Shown piece by piece: positions 35,730 through 48,468 of a DNA stretch of 64,000 bases. Position numbers and translations under genes: made by a program. The DNA is taken from positions 1,069,979 to 1,133,978 of the forward strand of contig JALMQS010000612.1 of assembly GCA_024734495.1 (NCBI GenBank). Direction: 5' to 3'. Each line of letters opens with the position of its first letter. The stretch's first letter is position 1. The DNA is from Forficula auricularia (lineage: Eukaryota; Arthropoda; Insecta; Dermaptera; Forficulidae). The notes under the pieces are model-generated. The model did not search any database. It saw only the letters and a list, made by a program, of their open reading frames with translations, and had not been told where the DNA came from.

Positions 35730-36102
35730 TTTTAGAGGAATATTATTAATTTAATTTTTTTTTTTTGATTCGAAAAAAAGCTCCTGTGGGTAATATATAT
35801 CTTTTTATGTATGTATTTGTTTGATCAAATTTAGGGAACGCGGTGTTGGTTTATAGTGAAACATTGTTAAAATTAAATTAGGTTGGAGTTGGTGGTATTT
35901 GTTTGAGATTGTGTGTAAATTGGTGTAGGGGTCAGAATTTTTGTAACGAACCGGACTTGAAATCGGGTCTCCTGTAGAGGATTTTTGTATATGTTATATT
36001 TCAGTTAGCCCTTGCTTTGTATATAAACGACAATTAATGTCGATTTTGATATCTCAAGTAATTTTAAAGATATGAACCTTTTTCTTTCTACTGAGAAAAT
36101 AC

Positions 36103-36606
36103 TATCTGACCAAAAACATAAATGTGAAAATGGGGCCAAGTTCGATACAAACGGCTTCAAATAGTTGAGATCTGAACAAGTACCAAGCTCCATAGCAGTT
36201 GCTTAAATCATAGCTATAGGAATATACAACGTTCTTCAATTGATTTAAAAGAAAATTTGTTACGTTCTTTGATATTGAATTTATAACTTGCCAAGTTATA
36301 ATAGTCAATAAATTACGTTTAACGTGATGATATTTAATACAAGATTAAAATTTAGCTTTGCTCGTTGTTCTATTTTATACTACAAACAATTTAGTTGGAT
36401 ATAAAACTTGCCAAGTTATACATTCAATATCAAAGAACGTAACAAATTTTCTTTTAAATCAATTGAAGAACGTTGTTCATCCCTATAGCTATGATTTAAG
36501 CAACTGCTATGGAACTTGGTACCCGTTCAGATCTCAACTATTTTGTCGGAGAAGCCGTTTGTATCGAACTTGGCCCCATTTTCACATTTATGTTTTTGGT
36601 CAGATA
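36103..36606. mobile_element. 504-bp foldback element
   Basis: Arms of about 185 bp begin ATCTGACCAAAAACATAAAT and end with the reverse complement. The loop (about 36300-36400) is AT-rich. The open frames on the two strands here are mirror images of the arms and are not genes. Confidence 0.85.
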
Positions 36607-36714
36607 TCATTAATTTTTGAAAAGTTTTATCCTTTAATTTATCTAAATAATTACATTTAAACATTTATATTAATAATTATTAAATATTTCTCATAAAATA
36701 TCTGTTAAAAACAC

Positions 36715-37265
36715 GGTCGGTTTTTCATAAATTTCACTCCTTCATTTCGGGCCCCGAAGAAGGGAAAGTTTTGGTTTTTCAATTTTCTCCGTTATTAATG
36801 TTCCAAGCTTTACCAGTATGCCAAATTTCAGAATTCTAGCTTGAATGTATTTTCACTATATGTTAATTAAGCCTATTAATAAATTTCACCCCTTCATTTT
36901 AGGTCCTGAAAAAGGGAAAGTTTCACTTTTTCGATTTTTTCCTTTAATTGTAGCCCAAACTCTACCAGTATGCCAAATTTCAGCATTCTAGGATCAGCGA
37001 AAGTACTTTAGGTTTTTGATATGTCAGTCTAGTCAGTGTTAAAAATGCCACTTTTCAGACCTTAATAACTCAATAACTATAATAAATTTATTCATGAAAT
37101 TTGGGATTCTAGGTGTTCTAGCGGGTCTTATTAGGCATGCAAAATTTCAAGTGTGCAAGTCTAATAGTTTTTGAGTTATGGGGGGAGGGAGTAGCTTGAA
37201 ATGGTTCGTGTAAATATACACATGGCTAGTGCGTCGCCCGTTTTTCCGAACTTGGCTGACACACT
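36715..37265. repeat. Non-coding repeat with two tandem ~165-bp units
   Basis: TCCTTCATTTCGGGCCCCGA (36738) and TCCTTCATTTTAGGTCCTGA-like (36890) head two related units, each running through ACCAGTATGCCAAATTTCAG. The sequence style is common in insect DNA-transposon interiors, but no ends were found. Confidence 0.5.
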
Positions 37266-37269
37266 GCCG

Positions 37270-38915
37270 TGTATCTAGATTTATTTATAAGTTACTTACA
37301 ATCGACTAAACAATGATATCCAATCATCTATTGAGCCAGTGATTAAACAAATGTGAATCAAAGAATCAATACGCTGAAATATTTTTTTTATTTTATCAAT
37401 TGTTTTCAGATTATTTTTAAAAATATTTATTTATTTAATGATAAATGATTTTTTCAAAATTAAATAATAATAATTATAAAATTAAAACGGACTACAAAGG
37501 TTGTATTCGTTTTTGGTGCAACTTCTTCTTGTATCAATATATTATACGAGCTTTTCGTGCGTGCCTTCGGCACGCCCTCGAAGCTCGGCCCTCCGGGCTG
37601 GTGCCCTGGCGGGCGGCGTCTCGGTCCAAAAATTTTATTCCTCTTAAAAAACCACACTCCAAATGTATACCTGTAAACTCCCGAAAATACATAGTCTCTT
37701 AAAAGTTTCGCCTCATTTTCGTCCTGACACAGCTACAGAAATGAGGCTCTAGATATGAATCTGGAAGTATTTTTTTTTCTATAATCTACAGCATTGTGAT
37801 ATTTTTTGTGTGGAAATAGATTTATTTAAATAAGTGGTATCGTGTGAGGAGGAGAATTATATTATATCATTTTTTTAAAATTTGGGATCGATAATCGATA
37901 TAAGGCTCCAAATATTTAAAAGAGATCAGGTGTTGTTTGTATGACAGACTGCTCCAGTATTGCAATGAGAAACTCATATGGGCATGCGTGTCTTAAGTCG
38001 TTTAATTTTGTAAAAATCAAAAAATAAGAATAACAAAATTTAGATTTTTAAAAAATTATAAAAAAGTGGCAAATTATTAAAAAATAAACAAATAATATAT
38101 AAATCAAATAAGATGTGATTGATTTCTTTTTCTGTGCGCAAAGAAAAGCAAATTGAATATTTAATTTTTGAGTGGTGAAGGGGGGGGGTAATAATTATCA
38201 ATATATTTAATGTTTCTTAATTTAAAATCAATTGGAGTCTTTCATTTCGAAATTTGAGTCCAATTACGATTATATTTCAAATTTGCCGCAAATATACCGA
38301 TGGCGCGCTCTCTCGGCAGCATTACGTCAGCGTTGCGGCAAATTAATCTGGACAAATATATATAGTATTATTTTCTTTTGTTTATACCTACATATATTAA
38401 ATTTCAAACATTACTTAAATCGGTTCAGTTATATAGTTTAAATTAATATTTATCTTTATATAAAATATTATAGTATATATGAATAGATTGATTATACCTC
38501 GAAGCATTGTATCTATATAATGAATAATATTCATTTTTTTAGAAATGAAATTATTTTTTTATAAAATATGTCCTTATTTTATTTATTATGAATGATTTGA
38601 TAATTATTTATTTTTCTAAGTTTTAAAGTAGTTATGGAAACTAGAAGTGTTATTTATTTATTATATCTAAATAGAATTTTATAATTATACTTTAATTTAA
38701 CCTCTGTATGTTTGGGGTTAATCTTATAGTCGTATTATGACCTAGCCAGTTGTTTTTTGAAATTTTGCACATATATACATATTTGGCAATACGATATTTC
38801 ATCAATTCCAAAAATTAATAGGAAAAAATATAGTATAAACTTTAATAATTATCATGTAAAGATTAACAAATAATCTTACAAGATAAGATTATTTTTTAAA
38901 TGCTGATTCCCACTC
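37270..38915. other. AT-rich spacer with a short GC island
   Basis: 37545-37625 is GC-rich (GTGCCTTCGGCACGCCCTCG, a self-complementary head) and resembles the terminal hairpin of the Helitron-like repeats. 38285-38350 is a second GC-richer patch. No supported gene. Confidence 0.4.
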
Positions 38916-38919
38916 AATA

Positions 38920-40278
38920 GTCCAGGCAAATTAAGTTAAAAAATGGCATAAACAGGAAATAATTCCCGGTAAAGATTTTATTGCTGGAATACCTTTATTG
39001 GTACTACCCTAAGTTTGCCCCCAAATCTGTGTTGTGGAAATCCTTCTACGCGCCCAAAATAAAAAAATTTCGGAGTTTTTTCAGTTTTTCTTGAATAACT
39101 CTAATAATGGCTTATCAAATCAAAAAGATATCCATTAGATAAATTAAAGCTAATTACTCGTGAAATGGTAAAAATTTCATTTATTTAGGTTCAGTAGAAT
39201 CGGTACTAGAGCCCGTCAAAAAACAGCCCCCGGGATCACTTTTGAATATCCCTAAAACTCGTACTTTTTTCGATTTTTCCCCATTTTGACCATGAAGGAG
39301 CACGTTTTCGACAAAGACGACTCTATACATTTTTAAACTAGATTAAATTTGCTACAATTTAAATAAAGTTTCATCGTAATTGGATAATGGTAACATGAGG
39401 TTGAAGTTTTGAAAAATATGCAATTTTTTGCAAAAAATCGCAGTTTTTCCTTCATAAAATGAAAACCACTCATCCTAGAAACTTCATTCTTATCTCATTG
39501 TCTAGAAAACTTTGTTGACTTGAACGTTTGCGTGGACCACTTTTTTGATAAAACTCTTAGATTTATAGATATCCTACATTTTCCGGACAGGATATGATCC
39601 GAATCCTCAAAAGCGTTATGGAATATGCTGGATATTTATAAATCTAAGAGTTTTATCAAAAAATGGTCCAAGTAAACGTTCAAGTAAATAAAATTTCCTA
39701 GAGAATGAGATAGGAATGAAGTTTCTAGGATGAGTGGTTTTATTTTATGGAGGAAAAACTGCGATTTTTTGAAAAAATTGCATTTTTCAAAACTTCAACC
39801 TCATGTTACCATTATCCAATTAAGATGAAACTTTGTTTAAATTGTAGCAAATTTAATCTAGTTTGAAAATGTATAGAGTGGTCTTTGTCGAAATCGTGCT
39901 CTTTCATGGTCAAAATGGGGAAAAATCGAAAAAAGTATGAGTTTTAGGGATATTCAAAAGTAATCCCTGGGGCTGTTTTTTGACAGGCGGTAGTACCGGT
40001 TAAGCTAAATAGATGAAATTGTTATCATTTTATGCGTAATTTAAAGAGCTTTAATTTAACTAATAGATATATTTTTGATTTGATAAGCCGTATTAGAGTT
40101 AAAACTGAAAAAACTCCGAAATTTTCTCATTTTGTGGCGAGTAGAAAAATTTCCACAACACAGATTTGTAGGAAAACTTAGGGCTTAGGGTAGTAATATT
40201 AGGGTACCAATAAAGGTATTGCAGCAATAAAATCTTTACCGAGAATTATTTCCTGTTAAAATCGTAATTTGCCTGGAC
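38920..40278. mobile_element. 1359-bp giant foldback flanked by TA
   Basis: Terminal inverted repeats GTCCAGGCAAATTA sit exactly between two TA dinucleotides (38918-38919 and 40279-40280), as for Tc1/mariner-type insertion. The arms continue as reverse complements almost to the middle (about 39535 and 39680), with a loop of little more than 100 nt. No transposase frame. Confidence 0.88.
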
Positions 40279-40284
40279 TACAGA

Positions 40285-41530
40285 GTCATAAGCCAATTTT
40301 AGACTTATAAAATAAAAAAAATATATCAAAAAGACTTTAAAAACAAGCTTTTGTACTAAGTAGAAAAACATTTTCTTTAGTACCCGAAATATTTCAATAC
40401 TCAGATGGCTAAAAATAAATGGATGTGGGCTCATATTTTTTATTGAAATTCAAGTAAAAGCACCCACACTATTATTTTTAATCGTGTGATTACGGACATG
40501 TCTTTGGGTAGAAAATAACGAAAAATTTCGTAGATTTTGATATAAAAGCGTTTTAAAAATTTTTTAATATATATTTTTTAACTGAAAAATTATATTTAAT
40601 GAATTCCATCAAGGTCAATTTGTGAATGAGGGCGTAGTCCCGGGAGAACAGGATTATCATATGCCTCATATGCCCTCGTGAGCTGGGCTTTCGAAAAGGC
40701 TTGATAATAATTAATCCATTACCTGTACTGTCAAAATAATCTTCCGATAGGGGGATTGATATCAGGGTAAATGGATTAAAGAAATGATAATATTAAAACT
40801 TTTCGGCTTCTTATTTTTGTGTGTGTTGTAAATATTAATTAAAGGAAAGAGTTATAACATTTTCAGGTCCCGGCGCATTCTTCGCAAATTTTGGAAATTT
40901 TTTGTCAATAAACCGTTTAAGCTAAAAAGTTGAAACATGAACCAAATGTTGAGATTATTAATACATACTTTAGGCTCTAATCACACAAAAAAAATCGCTA
41001 CATGGAACCCATTATAGAAATGAAACTTCTGCCATGTATTCAAAAATCCCTAAGGAACCCCCTTTCCAATAGAAAAAAAGAATCATTGAAATCGGTGCAG
41101 GTGGTAAAAAACAGAAAACGTTTCCGTCGAAACTTTCATGTCGAAAATTTTCTGTCGGTATTTATTTGTAGAAATTTTTCTGTCGGTTTCGGTGAATTAC
41201 TCCCCATCTCGTTTTAAGCCTGCCGTAAGAAGTTTCACTTCAAAAAATTGAACATTTTTTTTAAAGTGAATTCAATAACGTTTGACCGGCCAGCAGATCC
41301 CGAGTAATACTTCCAAGATATTTCTCTCCATCGCCGATCCTTGATCCAATGAGAAAACTATGTAGAATTTCCATTAGATTATGAAATTGTGAAGGGAAGA
41401 TTTAGAAAAAAAATAGTACATTTAGAGATAAGAAGATTATTTTTGTAGCCCAACAGGGGTGAGACTTGAAAATTTGAAGAGATTCAGTCTCGCATAAATT
41501 CCCCATACATAAAATTAATGAAAATTATTT
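40285..41530. other. AT-rich spacer with decayed transposon filler
   Basis: 41040-41105 (CCCCCTTTCCAATAG then ATTGAAATCGGTGCAG) resembles 61990-62030. No paired ends and no gene. Confidence 0.4.
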
Positions 41531-41534
41531 AAAT

Positions 41535-41692
41535 TGAAAGTTTTTGCCGAGAGTAGCAGAATTTTTATATATTGAAGGAGACAATAAAAGAATGTGTCTT
41601 CTGCTGGAATTATAAATTTTATTTATTTATAACGAAATAAACGAAATAAAATTTATAATTCCAGCAAGCACACTTTTTATTGTCTCCTTCGA
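41535..41692. mobile_element. Hairpin MITE family H, copy 2
   Basis: GAAAGTTTTTGCCGAGAGTA precedes the hairpin 41568-41692. The right arm has a short deletion compared with copies 1 and 3. Confidence 0.85.
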
Positions 41693-41699
41693 AAATTAT

Positions 41700-44284
41700 T
41701 TATTGATTAAAACTTGAATTTAAATATACAACTGATAGACTCAAACAATATAATATCCTTCTCTCATAATACAAAGCATCATTTCAAGCTTTCATATAAA
41801 AGACACACTCCATCGTATCTAATTAATTTACTGGCTCATATCTTATTGATTGTTTTTGAGTCATTGAATGTATAACAATACAAATTCATACAATCAAACA
41901 AACATACATTAAAACAGTTCCCAAAATATATAATATTTATATCAGTCATAATATTTGCATGGTCCAAATCGTTTGATTCAGAATTGGTTTAGCTTAAGAA
42001 AGTGTTAATTGCCGTAAAACTTGAGGGTCAACGAGAGAGAGTCCTTGAACTCGTTTCGATTAAAATAATATATATAATTTCAACTTTATGAAAATTATGG
42101 ATATATATTTTAATTATTAAATTATAAATTAATTAACATTTTTTTCTAATAAATAAGTAATTAAAAAAAAAAGGAATTTTTATACAAAAAATAAATAAAT
42201 GGATTTCGACAGAGAATAGAAAGTTTTGAATCTCACCGAAAAAGACGAATGCGAAAAATCCCATTTCCTTGGCACCTGGTTACTTGGGAATGAATGGGCT
42301 GTGAGTCCAGAGACATTCGGTAGTCAGTGTCAGTGTCAGTGAATTGGCGGCTACAGATGCGCCAGCGAAGGCGGCGAGCCAATCTAGTATTGCTACACAA
42401 CTATGTTACATGGGCTACACTTATCCCCTGACCAACCAAGACGTTCCTCAAATGTACTAGATGTCTTTTATCATCAACATCACAAACAGATTTAACTCTT
42501 TAATTTTCATTTTATTTAAAAATCCATATTGTATGAATCATATGAACTTCGTGTTACGATAGCTGGGTAAAGTCCGCTGGGAATTCATTCATAGATTAGT
42601 TGAAAAAGTGAAAACTTTTCCAAGACTCGCTACGCTACGCTTTCCATAAATTTTAATAACGGTTTCAGCTAGAAAGTTGAAAATTTTTAAATAGAAATTT
42701 ATGTGCCAAGTTTCAGATCATCAGTTCGATAGTTCCAGCACTATGATAATTGATTTATTTCTGATTTTCTCCATTTATGAACTGAAAGTTCTGAAATTAG
42801 AAAACTCAAAATCTAATTTTTCGTTATGTAAACAAAAAATCAAATAAAGAGCCCCAACTCTCCCAAACAAACATTTTGATACCAGGACGAACTTTCTACG
42901 AAACTACTTGTAAGTATCAGAACCAGACCGACACATAAACAGGAATTTTTTTTTTAATGATTCAGATATTCCTGAACACAAATACCGAGTGATTTAGTTA
43001 AAATAAATTCTAGGGTTCTATTTTTTGCAATATACCATATGTATGAACACTTTAACTTGAATTTTTAAATAAATATGGATATTTTTAGACCCAGAATCGA
43101 GACGACACTAAGCAAGAAAAAAATAATTCGGAAAAATGATTTTTCTCCACATTTCAAACAAGAAAAAAAGGAAATTCGAATGAATCAATACTCCGAAGAC
43201 TACTTTTGCTAGCGCGTAATAAATTCATGTTTTCTTGAGAAATCATTTCATTAGTATGAATAAAACTAATTTTACATTACTCGTTACGCTCAACAAGAAA
43301 TCAGAGTATTTTCATTCTCCCATATAATTTAAAAATTATACTTTATTTGCTTATTTGTGTGAAACAAGAATAAAATATTTTCAAACAATTATTTTATTGA
43401 CTGTCTGTTTTTGTTCGAAATAATGAGAGAACAGAAGCTCGAAGAAATTTCGTTCTAGTGTCAAAATGTTTATATTTTCATTACAAAAAAACTGTGTTAT
43501 TTTATAGGCTTTCTAGCTTCAAAACTTCAAGATCAAAATGTAGAAAAAAAAATCGAATGTGAAGTTCATGAATGGTTGTAGCTATGAGCTGAAATAATTA
43601 GGCCTAAGTGTTTGTATTAATAAACTGTATTTTTGATTTGAATGTCAGCTTTCTTGTTCAAGCTGTTCAGGGACAAAAAAAAAAAATGCAAAATCACCAA
43701 AATTTGCAGACAGTACAAAATTTTGAAATAGTTTTCAGTTTTTCCATCATTTACATTTAAAATTATTCCTTGCAGGCACTCCCAGAAGAAGATCATGCCC
43801 CTCACTCGAAAAAATATAAAATATTAAATATAGATGGATTCTTTTAAACAATTTAAAATTTTGATTTAATATTACTTATGTACATTATAGATATTCCAAT
43901 ATTTTTCTGAATACCTACCTAAATATATTATAAATAAAAATTGAATTTCTTCGAAAGTAAAATTTCCATCATTTTTGAAAATATATTTGCCTGATAGATA
44001 CCTATGTATAAAACTTCTTACATTATAATGACTTAAGGAAATTACTATGGAGGATAAAAACTACGGTGATTTCTAAAAAAATTAAATTCAAAAGAAAAAT
44101 GTATGAGTACGTGCCTGATCTCTGGTTATATTCAACTTAGTTTTTCTCTATAATAAAGCGAAAAAATATCCGCTTTTTATATAACAGGAGCAGACTCTCA
44201 AAATGTATATATATCATACATTTTGGAGCCTATTTATTTTCGATTTGATAGTTAATTTACAATAAACAATTTAAGCAATCCTTA

Positions 44285-44320
<36 letters not shown>
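41700..44320. other. AT-rich spacer with a GC-richer block at 42240-42420
   Basis: Most is AT-rich with no gene. On the minus strand 42420-42240 has balanced composition, a triple ACTGAC repeat, and ends in CTTTTTCG followed by gtgagat at 42240-42234, a good splice donor. This could be a 5' untranslated exon of stoned; there is no start codon context to support coding. Confidence 0.35.
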
Positions 44321-44321
<1 letters not shown>

Positions 44322-44324
44322 TAG

Positions 44325-45272
44325 CTGCAAGCGTCTCGCCTTCGGCGGCCCTCTTGCTAGCTAGGGGGCACGCCCCCTGCCCCCCCCCCCCAGCACCCCC
44401 TCACCCCCGCACCATGCACCCGTCCCCAACCCCCGCCCCGTACCACCCCACTACCCCTCTGGACTCTAACCTGAACCCCCCACTCTACCCTGCATCTCCA
44501 CCCCCTGGACTCCACCCGCACCACTCCCTGCACCCCCACCCTACTCCGTCTCACCCCACCCCATTCCACCCCGCGCACCCCATACCCTAACCCATCCCCA
44601 CACCCGCACCCAGTTTTTGCATTTCTAGCCTTGTAGTGACCCACAGATTATGTATACAAAATTTGGTCGAGTTTGGTTCAAGATCAAGAATTTTCATTTT
44701 CTGACCCCTCTTCCCATTTTGGGTGGTTAGTTTTTGCATTTCTAGCACCTCTAGAGGCCCAAAGATTATGTATACAAAATTTGGTTGAGTTTGCTCCAAG
44801 GGCAAGAATTTACATTTTTTTACCCTCACTCCCCCCCCCCCCTTTTTTTTTTGGGTGGTTTTTTGGGGAAATTTTTTTAAACAAAATTTGCCAGAAATCA
44901 CATCCCCTACAACTTTGTTTATAATAAAATTTGCCTTAGGGTTAATAGTTTAGGGGTTATTTGATCATTTTCAATCATGCGCCCCCCCCCCCAAGCCCCT
45001 TTTTGGGGTCAAAATATCAAAACGTTATATAGCTATAAACGTAAGTTAGAATACATCTAATGTAAAAATGAAATTTGATAATAATCCCTTTAGCCGTTTT
45101 TACGTGAATCGTGAGCAACTTTTCGCGGAAACCACGCAAACATACATACAGACATACAGGAATTTTGTTGTGGGTGTTTTCGTTCATAACTTTTCTTGAA
45201 ACGTGTGCAACCAAAATTTGGGATGATTTGGACCAATGTACAGACAAAACCTTAATTTTATATATATAGATT
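44325..45272 (-). mobile_element. GC-rich Helitron-like element, copy B
   Basis: Reverse-oriented counterpart of 9143-10222: terminal hairpin GCCTTCGGCGGCCCTCTTGC near 44338, C-rich tract 44377-44610, about two tandem units containing AGTTTTTGCATTTCTAGC (44608-44640 and 44730-44760), then the conserved stretch ending CCTTAATTTTATATATATAG. The CTGTCTG tract is shorter than in copy A. Confidence 0.55.
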
Positions 45273-46080
45273 ATTAATAATCTCACCAAGAAAAATATTC
45301 AGAACCAGCCACGTTTTTGTATTAAATAATTTACTTAAATAAATATTTTCATAAATAATAAAAAAGTTCTTTTAGACTTTTTTAAGTATCTCTCATGTAA
45401 CTGGAATAAATTTGTGAATTCCTCATTACATAACTATTTCTTGGATGTTCTCCAGGCAAAATGAATCAATATTTATTCCTCACCCTCTCTGAGAAAATGG
45501 TGCTCTAAGTAGTACTTAGTATTACTATTATAATCAGTTAATTACCAAATATATATACTATTACCTTAATTATTAATTCAATAAGTCTTTAATAATAATT
45601 TCACTTATTAATTTAAAATTTGGCAGAGATAGGTTTTATAAATCGTCATATGCTTGGTATTTTAATCGAGTAAATATTAAAAAAAAAATAAGAATTAGGT
45701 CTAGTGCCAATTTTTAGTGAAAATATTGCGTCAATAAAATACAAATATAAACTTAAAGACATTAATTGAATTTGGCATGAAGTCTAAAAATGATGATCTT
45801 TTTTTCTATTTAAAAAATATAAATAATTTTTTCATTCATAAAATGAAAAGGAAGAATTTATAAGAAATTAGTATTTTTAAGATTTCAATTCGTAACATTT
45901 TAATTTTATTAGCATGTAAAGAAAAAATATGATTAAACTTTAATATTATTTTTATTTTATTTTATTCGATATACGGTAGTTATCTCATTTACAAATTTTC
46001 ATTTTTATACAATAAATTAACAAAACTAAAAAATTAATTTATAGTCTTAATTATTTTTATAGAGAAAAGTTTGCAGAATT
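45273..46080. other. AT-rich spacer
   Basis: No open frame or repeat recognised. Confidence 0.4.
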
Positions 46081-46084
46081 TAAG

Positions 46085-46370
46085 TCCCGCCTCCTGGACC
46101 CCACACCCCTGGGGGGACGGAGATACAAACATAGAAACATAGGTACATACAGAGATAGGCACAAATACCCTTTACTAGTATGTGATATAGGTACAGACAC
46201 AGGGACAAATGCTCTTTAGTAGCCCCCTGGACCCCGCACGCCCTGGACCCCACCTCCCAGCCCCAACCCCTGACTCCCTACCAGGGGGGGGGGCATACAA
46301 ACATAGGTACAAACATACAGAGACAGGCACAAATGCCCGTAGTATGTGATATGTATAATTATATAGCAAA
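46085..46370. repeat. Tandem GC-rich/CATA repeat
   Basis: Two units of about 150-200 bp share CTGGACCCC, a G run, then ATACAAACATAGGTAC and CAGGCACAAATGCCC-like text. C-rich wording resembles the Helitron-like elements. Confidence 0.5.
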
Positions 46371-46379
46371 TTTCCCCAT

Positions 46380-47100
46380 GAAAATTAGAATGTAGAGGAT
46401 ACTCTCCAGAATAATCGATGACGCTCGGAATCGAGTATGGCGTTTGAAGAAGAAGATATACCTATAGCAAAATAAATTCGAAAATTATCATATATATTTA
46501 TTAGTTATTTTTGTTCCCCATTCAACTTTTCTTCCTAAATTTAAAAAATCCAATTTCCTCAAGGAAATTACTATGAAGGTATTCTGAGTAAGTAATCGAC
46601 AACGCTCGGAATATTAAAACAACACGTTTTTATTTCAAAATTGACCAAAAATCAGAAATTACATTTTACTTTAGTAGTCTACAAATTTACTTAATAGTGC
46701 CCATTCGTAAAAAAAGAAGCGTCAACACTTTTGACTTTAATAAAAGTACCTGGCTGAAGGAGTGTTGGTCGGTAGTTTTTTGCTTTAGTTAAAAGCGAGA
46801 TATTAATATTATTTTTCATTTTAAATTCAGGTAAAGATGTCGATTTTTATTTGCAGCCAGATTTAAATAAAATTGAAATATGATTTAATTATTGTTTTAC
46901 CAACGTTTTGACTCGTTCTGACCATCATCAAGGTATCGTTGTGCATAAAGTTTTGAATTTAATCGCAATTAAAAATAATATTAACATGCTCGAAGGTTTC
47001 TTCGTTGACTGTTTTTAAACCCTGAAGAAGGGATGATTCTGCGAATCGTCGGATTTTTCAGAGGATGAAAATTACACTATAATAAATTCTTTTATTCAAT
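46380..47100. other. Spacer with two opposed hammerhead-like motifs
   Basis: Minus strand 46936-46908 reads TTGATGATGG, then GTCAAAACGTTGG. Plus strand 47021-47055 reads CTGAAGAAGGG, then GCGAATCGTCGG. These resemble Penelope-type pseudo-LTR cores in inverted order. A poly-T run follows (47099-47122). Confidence 0.45.
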
Positions 47101-47167
47101 TTTTTTTTTTTTTTTTTTTTTTATCCTTGGGCTGTCTCGCATCAATTCAGCAGTGAGTTCTTCAAGC

Positions 47168-47441
47168 CAGGACCGTCTTTATTATGAGGTATGAGGCCCT
47201 AGGCCCAGGTATCGATGGGCCGCCTAGTAAAACTAGCTCTGCACTAGTCAATTTTATTAGTCACTCGGTGTGTGTGGGGGGGAGGGGGGTTTAGAGTTTA
47301 TGGTCAATGGTCGGTTGCTAAATTTCATATCAGCCTCTCGTTGTGTATGGGGTTCTGAAGGTTTGGGGCCTTATGGTTAATTGTTGAAAGTTTTTATCGG
47401 CAACTCATGTGGACTTAGTGGGTATAGTAAAGACGGCCCTG
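47168..47441. mobile_element. 274-bp hAT-type MITE
   Basis: Ends CAGGACCGTCTTTATTAT and (reverse complement of right end) CAGGGCCGTCTTTACTAT. Flanks CTTCAAGC (47160-47167) and CTACAAGC (47442-47449) match at 7 of 8 positions, an 8-bp duplication typical of hAT. Non-coding. Confidence 0.85.
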
Positions 47442-47488
47442 CTACAAGCACTTCTTCAATAGAAAATACCTCTAATTAAATTTCGTAA

Positions 47489-47634
47489 TTTTGAAGGAGA
47501 CAATAAAAGAGAGTGTCTTCTGCTGAAATTATAAATTTTTAATTTATTTTTATAACGATTTATAATTCCAGCAGAAGACACACTCATTTATTGTCTCCTT
47601 CAATTTACTACTCTCGGCAAAAAGAAACTTTCAA
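47489..47634. mobile_element. Hairpin MITE family H, copy 3
   Basis: Hairpin with the same arms as copies 1 and 2. Here the CTACTCTCGGCAAAAAGAAA flank lies on the right, so this copy is inverted relative to the other two. Confidence 0.85.
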
Positions 47635-47639
47635 TTTCG

Positions 47640-48465
47640 TAATTTTAATATAATATAATAATATTTGTAATAAACTATTAGTGGGTTTTAAAATTGAAAA
47701 ACTAATTAATTAATAAAAAGAAATTGAAAAAATTTAGTTATAAATTTTTATTGATATATCCACTCATTGATTACTATAATTTAGAAAAAAACAATAAAAT
47801 TAAAGTTATCCAAAGATGAGACAGATCGATTTGTCAACCCAAAAATCACCTTTTTATCGAAATCATTAGAGCCGTTATAGGGAAACCGATTTTATATTTT
47901 GCAAAAATTTTATTGATTGTTATAAATAAATACAAATCTTTTATGAAAAAATTGGATTTTAAATACATTTTTCAGATTTTTTGATTTTAGGTAGCCTGTG
48001 TGAGTAACTATATAAAATTTGGTCCAAATCGGATAAAAGAGCTAATTGTGTACCCCTCCCCCTCCACCAATTTTGGTTAGTTGGTTTTTGCTTATAATTT
48101 ATAATGAACGTATTGTCATCGCAAATATATATTCCTGCAAAGTTCAAGAAAATCGGATCGCAATGAAGAGTCACTTGAAATCTATTTTATATATTTCAAA
48201 GAAGAAGGAAAAACGAGGAGAAGTATTAAAACCAGTGTACTTTTACTGGCTTAGTGCGTGCTGGGGAATTTATTTATAATGAAGGATGTAATTAAAAATT
48301 TGCTTGTTTCCAGTAAACATATAAGTTGTTAAGAAAAATAGAAGTTATAAATTATAAAGAAGAATAAAATACAATATAATACATAATACGAAATATATTA
48401 GGAGGAAAATTTCATTTCATTTACTTAAGTATATATTTGAATATTTGTCAGAACTGTTTTATTTA
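47640..48465. other. AT-rich spacer
   Basis: Contains GTACCCCTCCCCCTCCACCA near 48050, transposon-filler wording. No supported gene. Confidence 0.4.
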
Positions 48466-48468
48466 AAC

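Noticed and set aside
36005..36660. Mirror-image open frames of 62-100 codons
   Set aside because: They come from the two arms of one foldback.
44354..44924. Proline/histidine-rich and glycine-rich open frames
   Set aside because: Same repeat in reverse orientation; not conserved between the two copies.
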